The translations under genes were made by a program, and so were the position numbers. From Chitinophagaceae bacterium (lineage in GTDB: Bacteria; Bacteroidota; Bacteroidia; Chitinophagales; Chitinophagaceae): a stretch of DNA of 64,000 nucleotides. The stretch is taken from contig JAFKGQ010000017.1 of NCBI GenBank assembly GCA_017307755.1, positions 186,001-250,000 of the forward strand, in the 5' to 3' direction. Below, piece after piece: positions 1 to 9,035 of the stretch; the stretch's first letter is position 1, and each line of letters starts with the position of its first letter. The notes below the pieces were generated by a model. The model was not told the origin of the DNA and made no database searches. It saw only the letters and a program-made list of their open reading frames with translations.

Positions 1-285
1 GGTGAATTCAGGCAGCAAATGATGGAACTGGAATACAAAGCCGATATGCCGGTTACGAAAATCAGCCAGCCCGCGCCCCTTTAGATCACCCAATTTTTTA
101 TTCTCCAAAGACACCTCCCCCTTTGCCGGCTGGTCTAAAGTGCCTAATATGTGCAGTAACGTACTTTTCCCACATCCCGAGGGACCGACGATGCTGACGA
201 TCTCGCCTTTCCGGATTTGTACATCCACCCCTTTCAGCACCCATAGGCTCCCGTAATACTTTTCTATCCCCTTGGCTGTTAACAT
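1..285 (-). CDS. lolD: LolD-like ABC transporter ATPase, 5' part
   Basis: First 95 codons of an ABC ATPase; the rest lies outside the window. ATG at 285 on the minus strand gives a protein starting MLTAKGIEKYYG. A Walker A motif GPSGCGKST sits at about residues 34-42 and the Q-loop context reads FVFQFHHLLPEFT at the window edge. The HHLLPEF signature is typical of LolD, the ATPase of the LolCDE machine that releases lipoproteins from the inner membrane; MacB-type exporters are the close alternative. No neighbouring permease is visible, so the partner cannot be confirmed. Confidence 0.8.
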   Translation of the reverse strand, partial: MLTAKGIEKYYGSLWVLKGVDVQIRKGEIVSIVGPSGCGKSTLLHILGTLDQPAKGEVSLENKKLGDLKGRGLADFRNRHIGFVFQFHHLLPEFT

Positions 286-540
286 ACTAATAATTTGAAT
301 GACAAAACCGTCCCGGTCATCTTCCTTTTACTTGGCTCTTACCCCTTGCAAACCTACACGTTAGGCCTCATATTTCTGCACCGGGTATGGCTTATTCTAA
401 AAATTAATCCATCCCTGACAGTCCGCTCGGGCGCCTATACGGCGCCTATACAGTAAAGAGTAACCCCTATATTGCGCAAAATTGTCCCTTTGAAAATTTA
501 GGCCAATTTTGCCAAAAATCTAACGTCTGGGCCCTTCGTC

Positions 541-614
541 GGGGCTCGTTCCTCGCCCCTTCTCGGGCATAACCTTCGTTCCTCGGTTACGGACAACGAA
601 CCTCCGGTCCGTTG
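541..614. repeat. Three tandem stem-loops with related loops
   Basis: Stem GGGGC 541-545 pairs with GCCCC 555-559; TAACC 570-574 pairs with GGTTA 585-589; CAACGAACC 594-602 pairs with GGTCCGTTG 606-614 with one mismatch. The first two loops share TCGTTCCTC; the third hairpin is nearly the same as the first hairpin of the elements at 36198 and 40554. Function unknown: it could be a structured leader on the minus strand ahead of the LolD-like gene or a dead copy of a dispersed repeat. Confidence 0.6.
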
Positions 615-642
615 GTGGAAAAGGTTAAATTTAAACTGATAT

Positions 643-672
643 TTGGTAGTTTCGTTTTAAAAATTACTTTTG
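643..672 (+). promoter_or_regulatory. Bacteroidota promoter for the DUF2795 gene
   Basis: TTG at 643-645 and TACTTTTG at 665-672, separated by exactly 19 bp, match the Bacteroidota housekeeping promoter form (TTG, then TAnnTTTG). The ATG at 689 follows 16 bp later, so the leader is very short. Confidence 0.75.
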
Positions 673-688
673 CGGAAAATTAAGAGTA

Positions 689-910
689 ATGTTTTGGACA
701 CTTGAATTAGCCAGCTATTTGGAAGACGCCCCCTGGCCGGCTACCAAAGACGAATTGATCGACTATGCCATTCGTTCCGGTGCTCCTATTGAAGTGGTGG
801 AAAACCTTCAGGAGTTGGAGGACGAAGGAGAGATATATGAGGGCATCGACGACATCTGGCCCGACTACCCAAGCCAGGAGGATTTCTTTTTTAACGAGGA
901 CGAATACTAA
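689..910 (+). CDS. DUF2795-like small acidic protein
   Basis: A 73-residue acidic protein (MFWTLELASYLEDAPWP...) with a predicted helical fold and the LASYLEDAPWPATKDELIDYA pattern of the small DUF2795-type proteins common in Bacteroidota. Its molecular role is unknown. It has its own good promoter 16 bp upstream and a strong terminator directly after the stop, so it is a monocistronic unit, which supports it being a real, well-expressed gene. The C-terminus is rich in Asp, Glu and Phe. Confidence 0.85.
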   Translation: MFWTLELASYLEDAPWPATKDELIDYAIRSGAPIEVVENLQELEDEGEIYEGIDDIWPDYPSQEDFFFNEDEY

Positions 911-920
911 AAAAATAAAA

Positions 921-944
921 AAGGGCGCTCTCAGGCGCCCTTTT
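921..944. terminator. Bidirectional intrinsic terminator
   Basis: Perfect 6-bp stem GGGCGC (923-928) and GCGCCC (935-940) with loop TCTCAG, an A-run before and a T-run after. It sits between converging genes and can end both the DUF2795 transcript and the fabI transcript. Confidence 0.85.
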
Positions 945-962
945 AATTATCAGTTTACCTTT

Positions 963-1775
963 TTATTTCTCCATCTGATTGATCACAGCTTCCGTTACCC
1001 CGGTAAACGAAAACCCTCCATCATGGAAAAGGTTCTGCATCGTGACCATCTTCGTCAGATCACTAAACAACGTCACACAATAGTCTGCACATTGCTCGGC
1101 AGAAGCATTACCCAAAGGACTCATCTTCTCCGCATATGAGATAAAGCCGTCAAAACCTTTTACCCCGCTGCCGGCCGTCGTACGGGTGGGAGACTGGCTA
1201 ACGGTATTTACCCTCACTTTCTTTTTTACCCCATAATAATAACCAAAACTCCGGGTGATGCTCTCCAACATAGCCTTGGCATCCGCCATTTCATTATAAT
1301 CGGGGAATACCCGCTGTGCAGCAATATAGGTCAACGCTACCACACTGGCGCCCTCCGTCAAAGCATCCAGGTCCCAGGCTGTACGCAGTACCCGGTGCAG
1401 GGACATCGCCGAAATATCCAAAGTCTTCTTACTCCACTCATAATCGATCTCCGTATAGCTCTTCCCTTTACGCATATTCAGGCTCATCCCAACGGAATGC
1501 AGGACAAAATCGATGCTTCCGCCAAAATGCTTCATAGACTCTTCAAAAAGCTTCTTCAGGTCGTCAGAGCTGGTGACATCTGCTCCGATGACAGGGGCGT
1601 TTACAGTCGTGGCGAGCTTATTGATCTCCCCCATACGCAATGCCACCGGTGCATTGGTCAGCACCAGCTGAGCGCCTTCTTCATGACAACGCAGTGCAGT
1701 CTTCCAGGCGATGGAGTTCTCATCCAATGCCCCGAATATGATCCCTTTCTTCCCTTTTAAGAGGTTATATGCCAT
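963..1775 (-). CDS. fabI: Enoyl-[acyl-carrier-protein] reductase (NADH)
   Basis: Catalyses the last step of each fatty-acid elongation cycle, reducing trans-2-enoyl-ACP with NAD(P)H in the cytosol. The 270-residue length is usual for FabI. The divergent SDR nucleotide-binding loop (GALDENSIAW, residues 15-24) and the FabI active site are present: Tyr150, Tyr160 and Lys167 in the Tyr-x6-Lys arrangement (YNEMADAK). The start MAYNLLKGKKG is the standard one. A candidate promoter lies upstream on the minus strand (TTG, 20 bp, TAACATTG, one mismatch). The gene appears monocistronic and ends at the bidirectional terminator near 930. Assignment is very secure; FabI is the triclosan-type target. Confidence 0.97.
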   Translation of the reverse strand: MAYNLLKGKKGIIFGALDENSIAWKTALRCHEEGAQLVLTNAPVALRMGEINKLATTVNAPVIGADVTSSDDLKKLFEESMKHFGGSIDFVLHSVGMSLNMRKGKSYTEIDYEWSKKTLDISAMSLHRVLRTAWDLDALTEGASVVALTYIAAQRVFPDYNEMADAKAMLESITRSFGYYYGVKKKVRVNTVSQSPTRTTAGSGVKGFDGFISYAEKMSPLGNASAEQCADYCVTLFSDLTKMVTMQNLFHDGGFSFTGVTEAVINQMEK

Positions 1776-1859
1776 AGATTGAATTTTTCCGGCACAATGT
1801 TACCCCTTTTTTCCGGCAGGATCAAGGGAAATTTACTAAAGCTCACCGGGTCATCCGGA

Positions 1860-2999
1860 TCACCTGCCACGTTTTGCCTTACGCCGTTTACCCCACCAAA
1901 CAAGAAACCCTGTAACAGGCAGGCTTGCGGAAACCAGGCCGATCAAAAAGGCGATTATTTTGCCCGCCAGCCCCCCAATAGCGCCGACATGGATATCATA
2001 GTTCATACGCACCAGCTTGTCGGCGCCGCTGCTCACTTCGTAGGGTTTATTGTAAAGGGTTTTGCCCTGCATCTCCCGCAACGAGTATCGGTCGAACAGA
2101 CGGGTATGGGTCTTATAGAAAGTTCCCTGTCCGGGGTTGTATGATGCAACAATAGCATCGCTTTTTTTCTGCACAAATTGTATCTGCAGACTGCCCTTCC
2201 CCTTGTACTCCTGGTTCAGCCTGGACCAGACGCTGTCTTCCGGGGAATACAACAGGGCCTGCACAGGGATGGCCGTAGTGTCGGATGGAATAGTACCCCT
2301 CACCGCCGGCATGCTCTTACCACCCGATGCCACCCAATAGATGGACCTCGGTACCCATTTAAGCCCGAAGTACACCCCTGTAATGGCAATGATCAACGCA
2401 CCCACAAGTACATAAAATCCCAGCACATTATGCAGATCGTAGTTCACCCGTTTGAAAGACGCCTTCCACTTGATCTTGAAACTCTTGTCCACATTGGCCT
2501 TTCGGAGGTTCTTCGGCCACCACATCACCAGCCCGGTGATCAGCAGCGCCACAAAGACCAGCGTAGCCCAGGACACAATTGGCTGGCCTATCTCGCGGGG
2601 AAGCCACAGGTTATAGTGACCGCTCAGGACAATACGGAAAAAATCCTTTTCCAGCTCCTTTACTTTCAGCACCTCGCCCGAATACGGGTTCAGATAGATC
2701 ATTATATAGCCCGTCTTCTTATCCCGGTAGGTTGCGATCGCTGCCCTGCCGGGCCCGGGATACTGCACAGCATTGATCACCACGCCACGCTTTTCGGCGA
2801 TCCTTTTTAAGATGGAAGGACTCAGATAAGGCTGCGATCGTTCCTGTACGAACTGGTAAGGTTGCGTGATACTGGTGATCTCTTTCTGAAAGGCATATAT
2901 ACAGCCCGTGATGCTTACAATAAAAACGACGATGCCGGATATCAGTCCCAGCCACAAATGCAGCCAGTCATTGATCCTGCGGAACATGGATCTTTTCAT
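1860..2999 (-). CDS. PepSY-associated transmembrane protein
   Basis: A 379-residue inner-membrane protein with four likely membrane segments: about residues 15-38 (LWLGLISGIVVFIVSITG), 140-162, 193-215 and near 345-370. Periplasmic stretches fit PepSY domains. This PepSY_TM family is commonly found next to TonB siderophore receptors, and some members are thought to act as ferric-siderophore reductases or to help iron release. Here it begins 4 bp after the end of the TonB receptor gene, which fits co-transcription and an iron-uptake role. Conserved His residues in the helices (for example LHLWLG and GHYNLW) could bind haem, an inference only. The C-terminus is basic (GKRRKAKRGR). Confidence 0.88.
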   Translation of the reverse strand: MKRSMFRRINDWLHLWLGLISGIVVFIVSITGCIYAFQKEITSITQPYQFVQERSQPYLSPSILKRIAEKRGVVINAVQYPGPGRAAIATYRDKKTGYIMIYLNPYSGEVLKVKELEKDFFRIVLSGHYNLWLPREIGQPIVSWATLVFVALLITGLVMWWPKNLRKANVDKSFKIKWKASFKRVNYDLHNVLGFYVLVGALIIAITGVYFGLKWVPRSIYWVASGGKSMPAVRGTIPSDTTAIPVQALLYSPEDSVWSRLNQEYKGKGSLQIQFVQKKSDAIVASYNPGQGTFYKTHTRLFDRYSLREMQGKTLYNKPYEVSSGADKLVRMNYDIHVGAIGGLAGKIIAFLIGLVSASLPVTGFLVWWGKRRKAKRGR

Positions 3000-3003
3000 A
3001 CTG

Positions 3004-5454
3004 TTAGAATCTATAGGTCACCGACATCCTCAGGTTGCGGCGCGCCTCCGCGATATAGCTATAAAAACTGCCAGTGGAGGCCGGATTCATGTCGAGGGAG
3101 CCAGCGGTAAGCAGCCGCTGGTCGTCCAGCAGGTTGTTCACCAGCAGGGACAGGCCAAATTTGTTCTTTTGGTAAGAAACCCCGGCATCTGCACGGAAAT
3201 AGTTAGGCATGTTGGGAGTTTTGGTAGTGCCCGTATAACGATCGGCCAGCCATTGGATGCCGCCTGAAAGTCCAAAGCCGTCGAGCACGCCCCTGCTAAA
3301 TCGATACTGCAGCCAGGCATTGGTGATATGTCCAACGGTATTGGGTGTCACATTACCGACCGTTTTTATAGGCTGGCCGGGAGATTCTTTCGTGATCCTG
3401 GAGTTGGTATAAGCATAGTTGGCTACCAGGTTCAGCCCTTTCGCCAGTTCTCCATTGATATCCACTTCCACCCCCTTGCTCTGTGTTTCACCCAGCTGTA
3501 CCTGGAAGGTGGTAGTACCGTTTACGTGAGTAGGGTCGGTGTCGGGTGTCAGTGCATTTTTACGATTGATACGATACACGCTGACGCTGCTCACCCAGCG
3601 GCCGCCAAACCATTCCTTTTTTACACCGGCTTCGATATCATCTCCTTTCACGGGTTTGAATGCATTACCAAAGTAGTCTGTGCCGGATTGCGGCACAAAG
3701 GACTGGTCGAAAAGAAAGTAGATAGAGGTTTGCTTGTCGAATGAATAGCTCACCCCCGCACGCGGAGAAAACACCTTGTCCTTTACATCTGCGGTCTTGG
3801 TCTTCCCAACCGTCTCTGCATAAGTATAACGCAACCCCAACGATAAACGCAGCTTATCGTCAAAAAAACCCAGCTCGTCCTGCGCATAGGCAGAACCATA
3901 ATCTGTTACAGTGGCATAGGCCGTAGCTCCCGCACGCGTGCGGATATCCACGGTGCGGTCAAGCCTGGGTATCGAGTCCGCAGGGAGTCCATAAATAGGA
4001 TTGTAAATATTGAATACCTTGCCGCCGGAAAAACGTAGGTTGGGTGTGAACTGGCGGAAATCCCCCCAGAATTTTTTATTGCCAAAATCCGCCCCGATCA
4101 GGATACGGTGACGGATACCGCCTGTATATTCCTCTCCGCTCAACGAGAACTGTCCAAAACGGTTCTCTCCTGCCTCATCCCCAATGCTAAAGGCTCGCGT
4201 CATATTACCCGCGGAATCAAGACTGGAAGGCCACACGGTGCCGGAAACCATGTTAAAATTGAAATAAGCCACCTGTGCATGCGCTTTCCATCGCTCATTG
4301 AGTTTGTGATCAAAGTATACGTATATGCTATGGTCCTTGATCTTGCCCGGCGCTATGGATGGGTCGCCATAAAAAAAGTCATTGGCTACTTTTTCATCGG
4401 CCAGCTTTCTCTTGGAAAAAGAATAGTTACCATTGGAAAGGAACTTCACCGTCTGGTAGCTGTATTCGAATGTCACGGATGTTTTGTCATCGATGAGATA
4501 TTTGATCACGGGTGACACCATCACACGGTTGTTGAAATTATACTTGGTAAAATAATCCTTTTGCTGGCCGGCCACGTTAACCCGATACAGGAGCCGCCCG
4601 TCCTTGCTCAGCTTGCCGTCAAGATCGAGCGCTCCGCGATAGGTGCTAAAACTACCCATGCTCATGGTAAGGGACTGCCGGCTGATGCCTGAAGGCTTTT
4701 TGGTCACTACATTATAGAAACCTCCGGGTTCACCCGCAGCCAGCATAAAACCCGCGGGCCCCTTTACGAATTCGATGTTCTCGATCATCGCGGCATCTTC
4801 GGCGGTAGGCCCCCAACTGGCCTCGATATTCATCCCATTCCGAAAGGCCGGGATCTTGGAGCCTCGCATGCGGATATTGGCGTATTGGTTATCCCAATGT
4901 CCCATGCGGCTTACACCACTCACATTCCGGGTAATGTCGTCCACGACGTCAAAGACCTGCTGATCCGCCAGCGTTCTTCCGCTGATCACCTGTATATTCT
5001 GCGGCACCTCCAGGATAGGGCTCTGCAGACGAAGAGACGATGAAACCCGGTCCACCTTATACCGTCCCCCCGAACGCACGACTACTTCATCCAGCTGAGC
5101 ATCGGATACCTCCAGCTGAAAGGAAATATTATTTTTCTTGCCATTCTCCGTCAGCAACACCGTCTTGTCAAGCGGCTTATATCCCACCAGGGATACTTCT
5201 ATCCTGTATGTTCCCGCCGGCAGATCTTTGAAAATAAAAAAACCGTTCTCGGAACTAAGCGAAACTCTGTCTGTGCCTGTAAGACGCACAGTAACGCCTT
5301 CCGCGGGCACATTATCTGCGGTAATGATCTGTCCTGAAATAACACCCTTGCCGGTGTTCCACTGCGCAGAGATCCCTGTAGTTGCAAAAAGGAAAAAAAG
5401 GGTTGATAATACAGAAGGCAGAAAGCTTCTGTACAGGGTGTACAAAAATTTCAT
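3004..5454 (-). CDS. TonB-dependent siderophore receptor
   Basis: An 816-residue outer-membrane receptor. It has a signal peptide (to about residue 30, ending GISAQ), then a carboxypeptidase-regulatory-like domain (about 38-115, with GVISGQI, GTYRIEVSLVGYKP), a plug domain (about 145-255, VPQNIQVISGRTL) and a 22-strand barrel ending in the typical aromatic C-terminus TYRF. The plug and barrel resemble the FhuA/FecA class of ferric-siderophore receptors. It takes up its ligand with energy from TonB-ExbBD, not encoded here. It is the first gene of a two-gene unit with the PepSY membrane protein. A TAGTTTTG -7-like box lies 39 bp upstream. The ligand cannot be told from sequence. Confidence 0.93.
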   Translation of the reverse strand: MKFLYTLYRSFLPSVLSTLFFLFATTGISAQWNTGKGVISGQIITADNVPAEGVTVRLTGTDRVSLSSENGFFIFKDLPAGTYRIEVSLVGYKPLDKTVLLTENGKKNNISFQLEVSDAQLDEVVVRSGGRYKVDRVSSSLRLQSPILEVPQNIQVISGRTLADQQVFDVVDDITRNVSGVSRMGHWDNQYANIRMRGSKIPAFRNGMNIEASWGPTAEDAAMIENIEFVKGPAGFMLAAGEPGGFYNVVTKKPSGISRQSLTMSMGSFSTYRGALDLDGKLSKDGRLLYRVNVAGQQKDYFTKYNFNNRVMVSPVIKYLIDDKTSVTFEYSYQTVKFLSNGNYSFSKRKLADEKVANDFFYGDPSIAPGKIKDHSIYVYFDHKLNERWKAHAQVAYFNFNMVSGTVWPSSLDSAGNMTRAFSIGDEAGENRFGQFSLSGEEYTGGIRHRILIGADFGNKKFWGDFRQFTPNLRFSGGKVFNIYNPIYGLPADSIPRLDRTVDIRTRAGATAYATVTDYGSAYAQDELGFFDDKLRLSLGLRYTYAETVGKTKTADVKDKVFSPRAGVSYSFDKQTSIYFLFDQSFVPQSGTDYFGNAFKPVKGDDIEAGVKKEWFGGRWVSSVSVYRINRKNALTPDTDPTHVNGTTTFQVQLGETQSKGVEVDINGELAKGLNLVANYAYTNSRITKESPGQPIKTVGNVTPNTVGHITNAWLQYRFSRGVLDGFGLSGGIQWLADRYTGTTKTPNMPNYFRADAGVSYQKNKFGLSLLVNNLLDDQRLLTAGSLDMNPASTGSFYSYIAEARRNLRMSVTYRF

Positions 5455-5492
5455 GGTCGTAAAGGAGTAGTGATGAATTATATTTCGGTAGG

Positions 5493-5500
5493 CAAAACTA
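5493..5500 (-). promoter_or_regulatory. -7 element upstream of the TonB receptor
   Basis: On the minus strand the sequence reads TAGTTTTG, matching TAnnTTTG, 39-46 bp before the receptor ATG. I do not see a TTG at the usual -33 spacing, so activation by another factor is possible. No clear Fur-box palindrome was recognised. Confidence 0.4.
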
Positions 5501-5526
5501 CCCGGAGAATAACCGTCATCCTTACG

Positions 5527-5751
5527 CTATCGGGAAAATGGTTTTATGGAAGCGGGAAATATCCTCACGATCAGAGCGACGATCGATATGGTATATACGA
5601 CCACCAATAAAAAATTCGCAAAAAGAAAAAGAAAAAATCGTCCTGCCGTATCCCGTGGCCGTATCAACCTCTGCAACGCCCGGTTGATATAATACAAAGG
5701 AACCAGAGCCACTACAATGATCAGCAATATCAGCAACGCATGTCCTTTCAT
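5527..5751 (-). CDS. Small two-helix membrane protein
   Basis: A 74-residue hydrophobic protein with two membrane segments, about residues 4-24 (HALLILLIIVVALVPLYYI) and 40-64 (FFLFLFANFLLVVVYTISIV), joined by a basic loop (RLIRPRDTAGR). I do not recognise a family. It starts 9 bp after the recN stop on the same strand, so it probably shares the recN transcript. Codon use looks like its neighbours. Function unknown. Confidence 0.6.
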   Translation of the reverse strand: MKGHALLILLIIVVALVPLYYINRALQRLIRPRDTAGRFFLFLFANFLLVVVYTISIVALIVRIFPASIKPFSR

Positions 5752-5760
5752 AAAATTCTA

Positions 5761-7431
5761 TTAATCCCGGGCGTCAGCCCCCACCATTTCCCGCGCATTC
5801 TCCAGTGCGGCAGCCGTCGGCTTCTCCCCTCCCAACATTTGCGCAATAGCGGTAATCCGCTCATCCTGTGTCAGCAGCCGCACGCTCGTCTTGACATGCT
5901 TGCCCTTCACATCCTTAAAGACAAAATAATGCGCGTCAGCCTTACCCGCAATTTGGGGTTGGTGCGTGATACAGATCACCTGCCGCTTCCTGGAAAGATT
6001 CTTTAGTATCAATCCCACTTGCCGCGCAGCCTCACCCGATATACCCGTGTCGATCTCATCAAATATTAATGTGGGAAGATCGATGGACTCCGCCACCAGC
6101 GACTTGATACATAACATGAGCCGGCTGAGTTCTCCACCGGAAGCCACTTTCCGGATAGGCTCAAAACGGTTGCTTTTATTCGCGTCAAAAAGGAACTCGA
6201 TAGCATCCATACCCGTAGGCTGCAGTTCGACGGTAGGCTGCAGCTGCACCTTTAGCCGGGCATTGGGCATACCCACCTGCCGCAGTAATTTGTTCACCTG
6301 CTCCTCCATCGGGGCTGTCTGCGCCTGCCTGTTTTTCGACAACACCCCGGCCAGTTTCTTCGCCTCTGACTGCAACCCGGTCACCTCCTTGTCAAGCGCA
6401 GCGATCTGTTCATCCACATTTAGCGAAGCGCGCAGTTTTCCCTCCAACTGATCCCGTAGCGCCACCAACTCCACCGTCGTCTGTACGCCATGTTTTTTCA
6501 GGAGTTTGTAGCCCATGGACAGCCGTCCATTGATCTCCTCGATCCGGCGTGGATCGTAGTTTATATGGTCGTTGATGCGCTCCACTTCCCCGGCAATGTC
6601 CTGTAGCTCGATCTGGACGGATTGCATACGCTCCGATAAAAGAGGCAGCTCGGGATGAAACGCGGAAAAAGATTGTAAAGAATGCTGCAGGGACTTCAAC
6701 TGCTGCACCATCGGCTGCTCGCCTTCCCTCAGTTCGTAATAAACCTTGCTCAACGCCGTCTTGATACCCTCCGCATTGCTCAGCAACTTCAGCTCCTGGT
6801 CCAGGTCTTCCAGTTCATTTTCCTTAAACCCCGCATCGTTCAGCTCATCAAAGAGGAATTTGTTATAATCCACCTCTTTATTGAATTGGGCTTTTTGCTC
6901 CTGCAATTTGGTCAGTTCCCGGCCTGCGGTCTGCCAGGCGCGGTATACAGTCCGGTATTTCTCCAACGCTGCCTGCTGACCGGCCAGCGCATCCAACACT
7001 TCCCGCTGAAAATCCGACTCGCCCAGCTCCAACGTGTCAAACTGACGATGCAGGTCCACCAATTCCGAACTAAGCTTCCTCAATTGCTCCAGGTTCACGG
7101 GAGTGTCATTGACAAATGCTCTCGACTTCCCGCTGGGAGCAATCTCCCGCCGGATGACGATCTCTTCCTCCACATCCAGGTCGTTCTCCGAAAAGAAGCT
7201 GACCACCTCTTTCTTCCCCGCCAGCGTAAACACACCTTCAACAAAGCACTTCTTATCTTTTTCCAGCAATACTGCCGTGTCTGCACGATCTCCCAGTATC
7301 AGCGATAAGGCGCCCATAAGGATGGATTTACCTGCACCCGTCTCGCCTGTGATGACATTCATTCGCCCCGAAAAGTCGATGCTGAGGGCATCGATAATCG
7401 CATAGTTTTGTATATGAAGCTTTTGTATCAT
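5761..7431 (-). CDS. recN: DNA repair protein RecN
   Basis: An SMC-like ATPase of 556 residues acting in recombinational repair of double-strand breaks. Residues 1-36 hold the N-terminal ATPase half with Walker A GETGAGKS (29-36). A long coiled-coil middle (about 150-370) is followed by the ABC signature ASGGELSRL and Walker B LIFDEIDTGISG near residues 440-475, and the H-loop ITHQPQIA. All hallmark motifs are present, so it should be active. The ATG at 7431 gives the canonical MIQKLHIQNYAIID start. The small membrane protein gene follows 9 bp downstream. There is no SOS-box to point to; Bacteroidota LexA sites vary. Confidence 0.96.
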   Translation of the reverse strand: MIQKLHIQNYAIIDALSIDFSGRMNVITGETGAGKSILMGALSLILGDRADTAVLLEKDKKCFVEGVFTLAGKKEVVSFFSENDLDVEEEIVIRREIAPSGKSRAFVNDTPVNLEQLRKLSSELVDLHRQFDTLELGESDFQREVLDALAGQQAALEKYRTVYRAWQTAGRELTKLQEQKAQFNKEVDYNKFLFDELNDAGFKENELEDLDQELKLLSNAEGIKTALSKVYYELREGEQPMVQQLKSLQHSLQSFSAFHPELPLLSERMQSVQIELQDIAGEVERINDHINYDPRRIEEINGRLSMGYKLLKKHGVQTTVELVALRDQLEGKLRASLNVDEQIAALDKEVTGLQSEAKKLAGVLSKNRQAQTAPMEEQVNKLLRQVGMPNARLKVQLQPTVELQPTGMDAIEFLFDANKSNRFEPIRKVASGGELSRLMLCIKSLVAESIDLPTLIFDEIDTGISGEAARQVGLILKNLSRKRQVICITHQPQIAGKADAHYFVFKDVKGKHVKTSVRLLTQDERITAIAQMLGGEKPTAAALENAREMVGADARD

Positions 7432-7521
7432 GTTCGTCGCAGAAGATTATCGGCAAATTAAGAAATATGCACCATCGGTAATACAGAAGATTTTCACACG
7501 ATGGGCAGACCGGAGCGCCCC

Positions 7522-9024
7522 CTATTCTCCTTTACACCGCACTATGCCGGCCTTTGCTCTCTGGTCCAGGGAATTTTTATAATCGTGATCTTTCAACGAA
7601 AGACATTTTTCAAAAAACCCGATCGCTCCTGCCTTGTCCCCCCGTTGCTCGCAGATATACCCTGCCTGCAAAGCCGCCCTTGCCGCAAAATATTCTTTCA
7701 TCTCTCCCCCTGTCCTGATCGTAGTCTCATAAGCCGATAACGCCTCATTCCATCTGTCCAGGCCGTCGTAGATCCTGCCCATGCGGTAGGCAAACTCACA
7801 TTTTTCTTCAGGGGTCTGGAAATCGGCTGGTCCCTTCCCCTGCAGCAATTGCAAGGCTTCCCCATAATACCCGCCATCACACAGCAAACGGGCCTTTAGC
7901 AAAAATTTATCCGGCCACCTGCCGCTTTTCGCCTCTTTCAGCGCCTGCTTGTCCGCATCGGCATCGGTCCCCCCTTCACGGATTGTCTCCTGCCGGAAAG
8001 ATTCGGCCTTTGTCATATCCCCTTGAAGATAATAGGACCAGCTAAGTTTTTGCAGCGCATCCTTTATGTAGAACCTCCCTTTGAAATTATGTATGTACCG
8101 TTCGAGATAAATGTGTGCATCAGGCTCCAGGTGGAATACACGTGCGTATCCCATCTCCAGGTCCCACACAGGCATCTCCATATAGCCGGGGCTATTGCTT
8201 CGCCCCCGGATGATCCGTTCGGCATCGGCGGCCTGCTGGTTATTGATGCTCAGATTGGCGGCGAGATACGCATACAGGTGATTATGCACGACATCCAGCT
8301 TATTTTGCCGTATGAAGTTAAAGACCTCGGCATGTTTATTCTCGATGTAAAACTTCAGATATAAGTAGTAGAATACAGCCTCATCATGATAAAGCTCCGC
8401 CCAGGGATCGCCGCTGGAAAGAAAATGCTCCAGTTGCTGCATGCCGGCGATAAGAGAACCTTTGATCCCCAACAGGCTGCTCAGCCATTTATAACCATCG
8501 GGGATCGTGCCCGCCACCACCTGCATGGCGCCGCTCAGCATCAAGGCCGGTTGAAAGGCAGGGAATTTACGCTGCGCATCCTTGCTTTGGAGGAACGACC
8601 GTCTGAATTCCCAGCCGGCGCTCCAGTGATTGCCGAATTTTATTTCGATGGCCGCCGACTGAAAATGGAGCACGCTCCGCGTGAACAGATAAAAAGGAGA
8701 GGATTCAGGGCCTTCACTCATCCACTGTATCCTTTTTTCCAGCATGTCCTTTCTGCCCTGGTATTCCGATGGGTCCTCGTTAAAGAAAAGGGTAAAAAAA
8801 TCGATATAGTTCTCCAGAAAGTCGGGGATAAGGTTGGCGGGGTCCCTTATCTTTTCAGCGTCCAGCAACTTCTGTCCCACATCCAGCTTCATCTGGATGA
8901 TCTGCCGGTAAGCCTCCTTGCACCCGGCGTTGAAGTCGAAATGCCGTTGACCTGTAACAAAAAAGGGCAGCAACATCAATGTTACCGCCCCTTTTATGAT
9001 TTTCTTTGACCGGGGTGAGATCAC
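7522..9024 (-). CDS. Secreted TPR-repeat protein
   Basis: A 500-residue protein with an N-terminal signal-type hydrophobic stretch (KKIIKGAVTLMLLPFFVTGQ) and helical repeats along its length. Clear tetratricopeptide-like units occur in the C-terminal half (for example RWNEALSAYETTIRTGG, DKAGAIGFFEKCLSL). TPRs normally serve protein-protein contacts; the partner here is unknown. It is the third gene of an operon, 11 bp after the zinc-ribbon gene. No enzymatic motif is visible. The tail is periplasmic by inference from the signal. Confidence 0.75.
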   Translation of the reverse strand: MISPRSKKIIKGAVTLMLLPFFVTGQRHFDFNAGCKEAYRQIIQMKLDVGQKLLDAEKIRDPANLIPDFLENYIDFFTLFFNEDPSEYQGRKDMLEKRIQWMSEGPESSPFYLFTRSVLHFQSAAIEIKFGNHWSAGWEFRRSFLQSKDAQRKFPAFQPALMLSGAMQVVAGTIPDGYKWLSSLLGIKGSLIAGMQQLEHFLSSGDPWAELYHDEAVFYYLYLKFYIENKHAEVFNFIRQNKLDVVHNHLYAYLAANLSINNQQAADAERIIRGRSNSPGYMEMPVWDLEMGYARVFHLEPDAHIYLERYIHNFKGRFYIKDALQKLSWSYYLQGDMTKAESFRQETIREGGTDADADKQALKEAKSGRWPDKFLLKARLLCDGGYYGEALQLLQGKGPADFQTPEEKCEFAYRMGRIYDGLDRWNEALSAYETTIRTGGEMKEYFAARAALQAGYICEQRGDKAGAIGFFEKCLSLKDHDYKNSLDQRAKAGIVRCKGE

Positions 9025-9035
9025 AACGGCAAAAA

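Larger units (their letters stand above)
286..688. other. Gene-free stretch with stem-loops and a promoter
   Basis: About 400 bp between two divergently transcribed genes. I find no credible coding frame. It holds three consecutive stem-loops (541-614), part of which is a degenerate copy of the hairpin element seen at 36198 and 40554, and the promoter of the downstream small gene (643-672). The remainder (286-480) shows nothing I can name. Confidence 0.6.

Noticed and set aside
1316..1760. Plus-strand frames within fabI and similar reverse frames inside the large T9SS genes
   Set aside because: They are shadows of strong coding genes, with no recognisable motifs.
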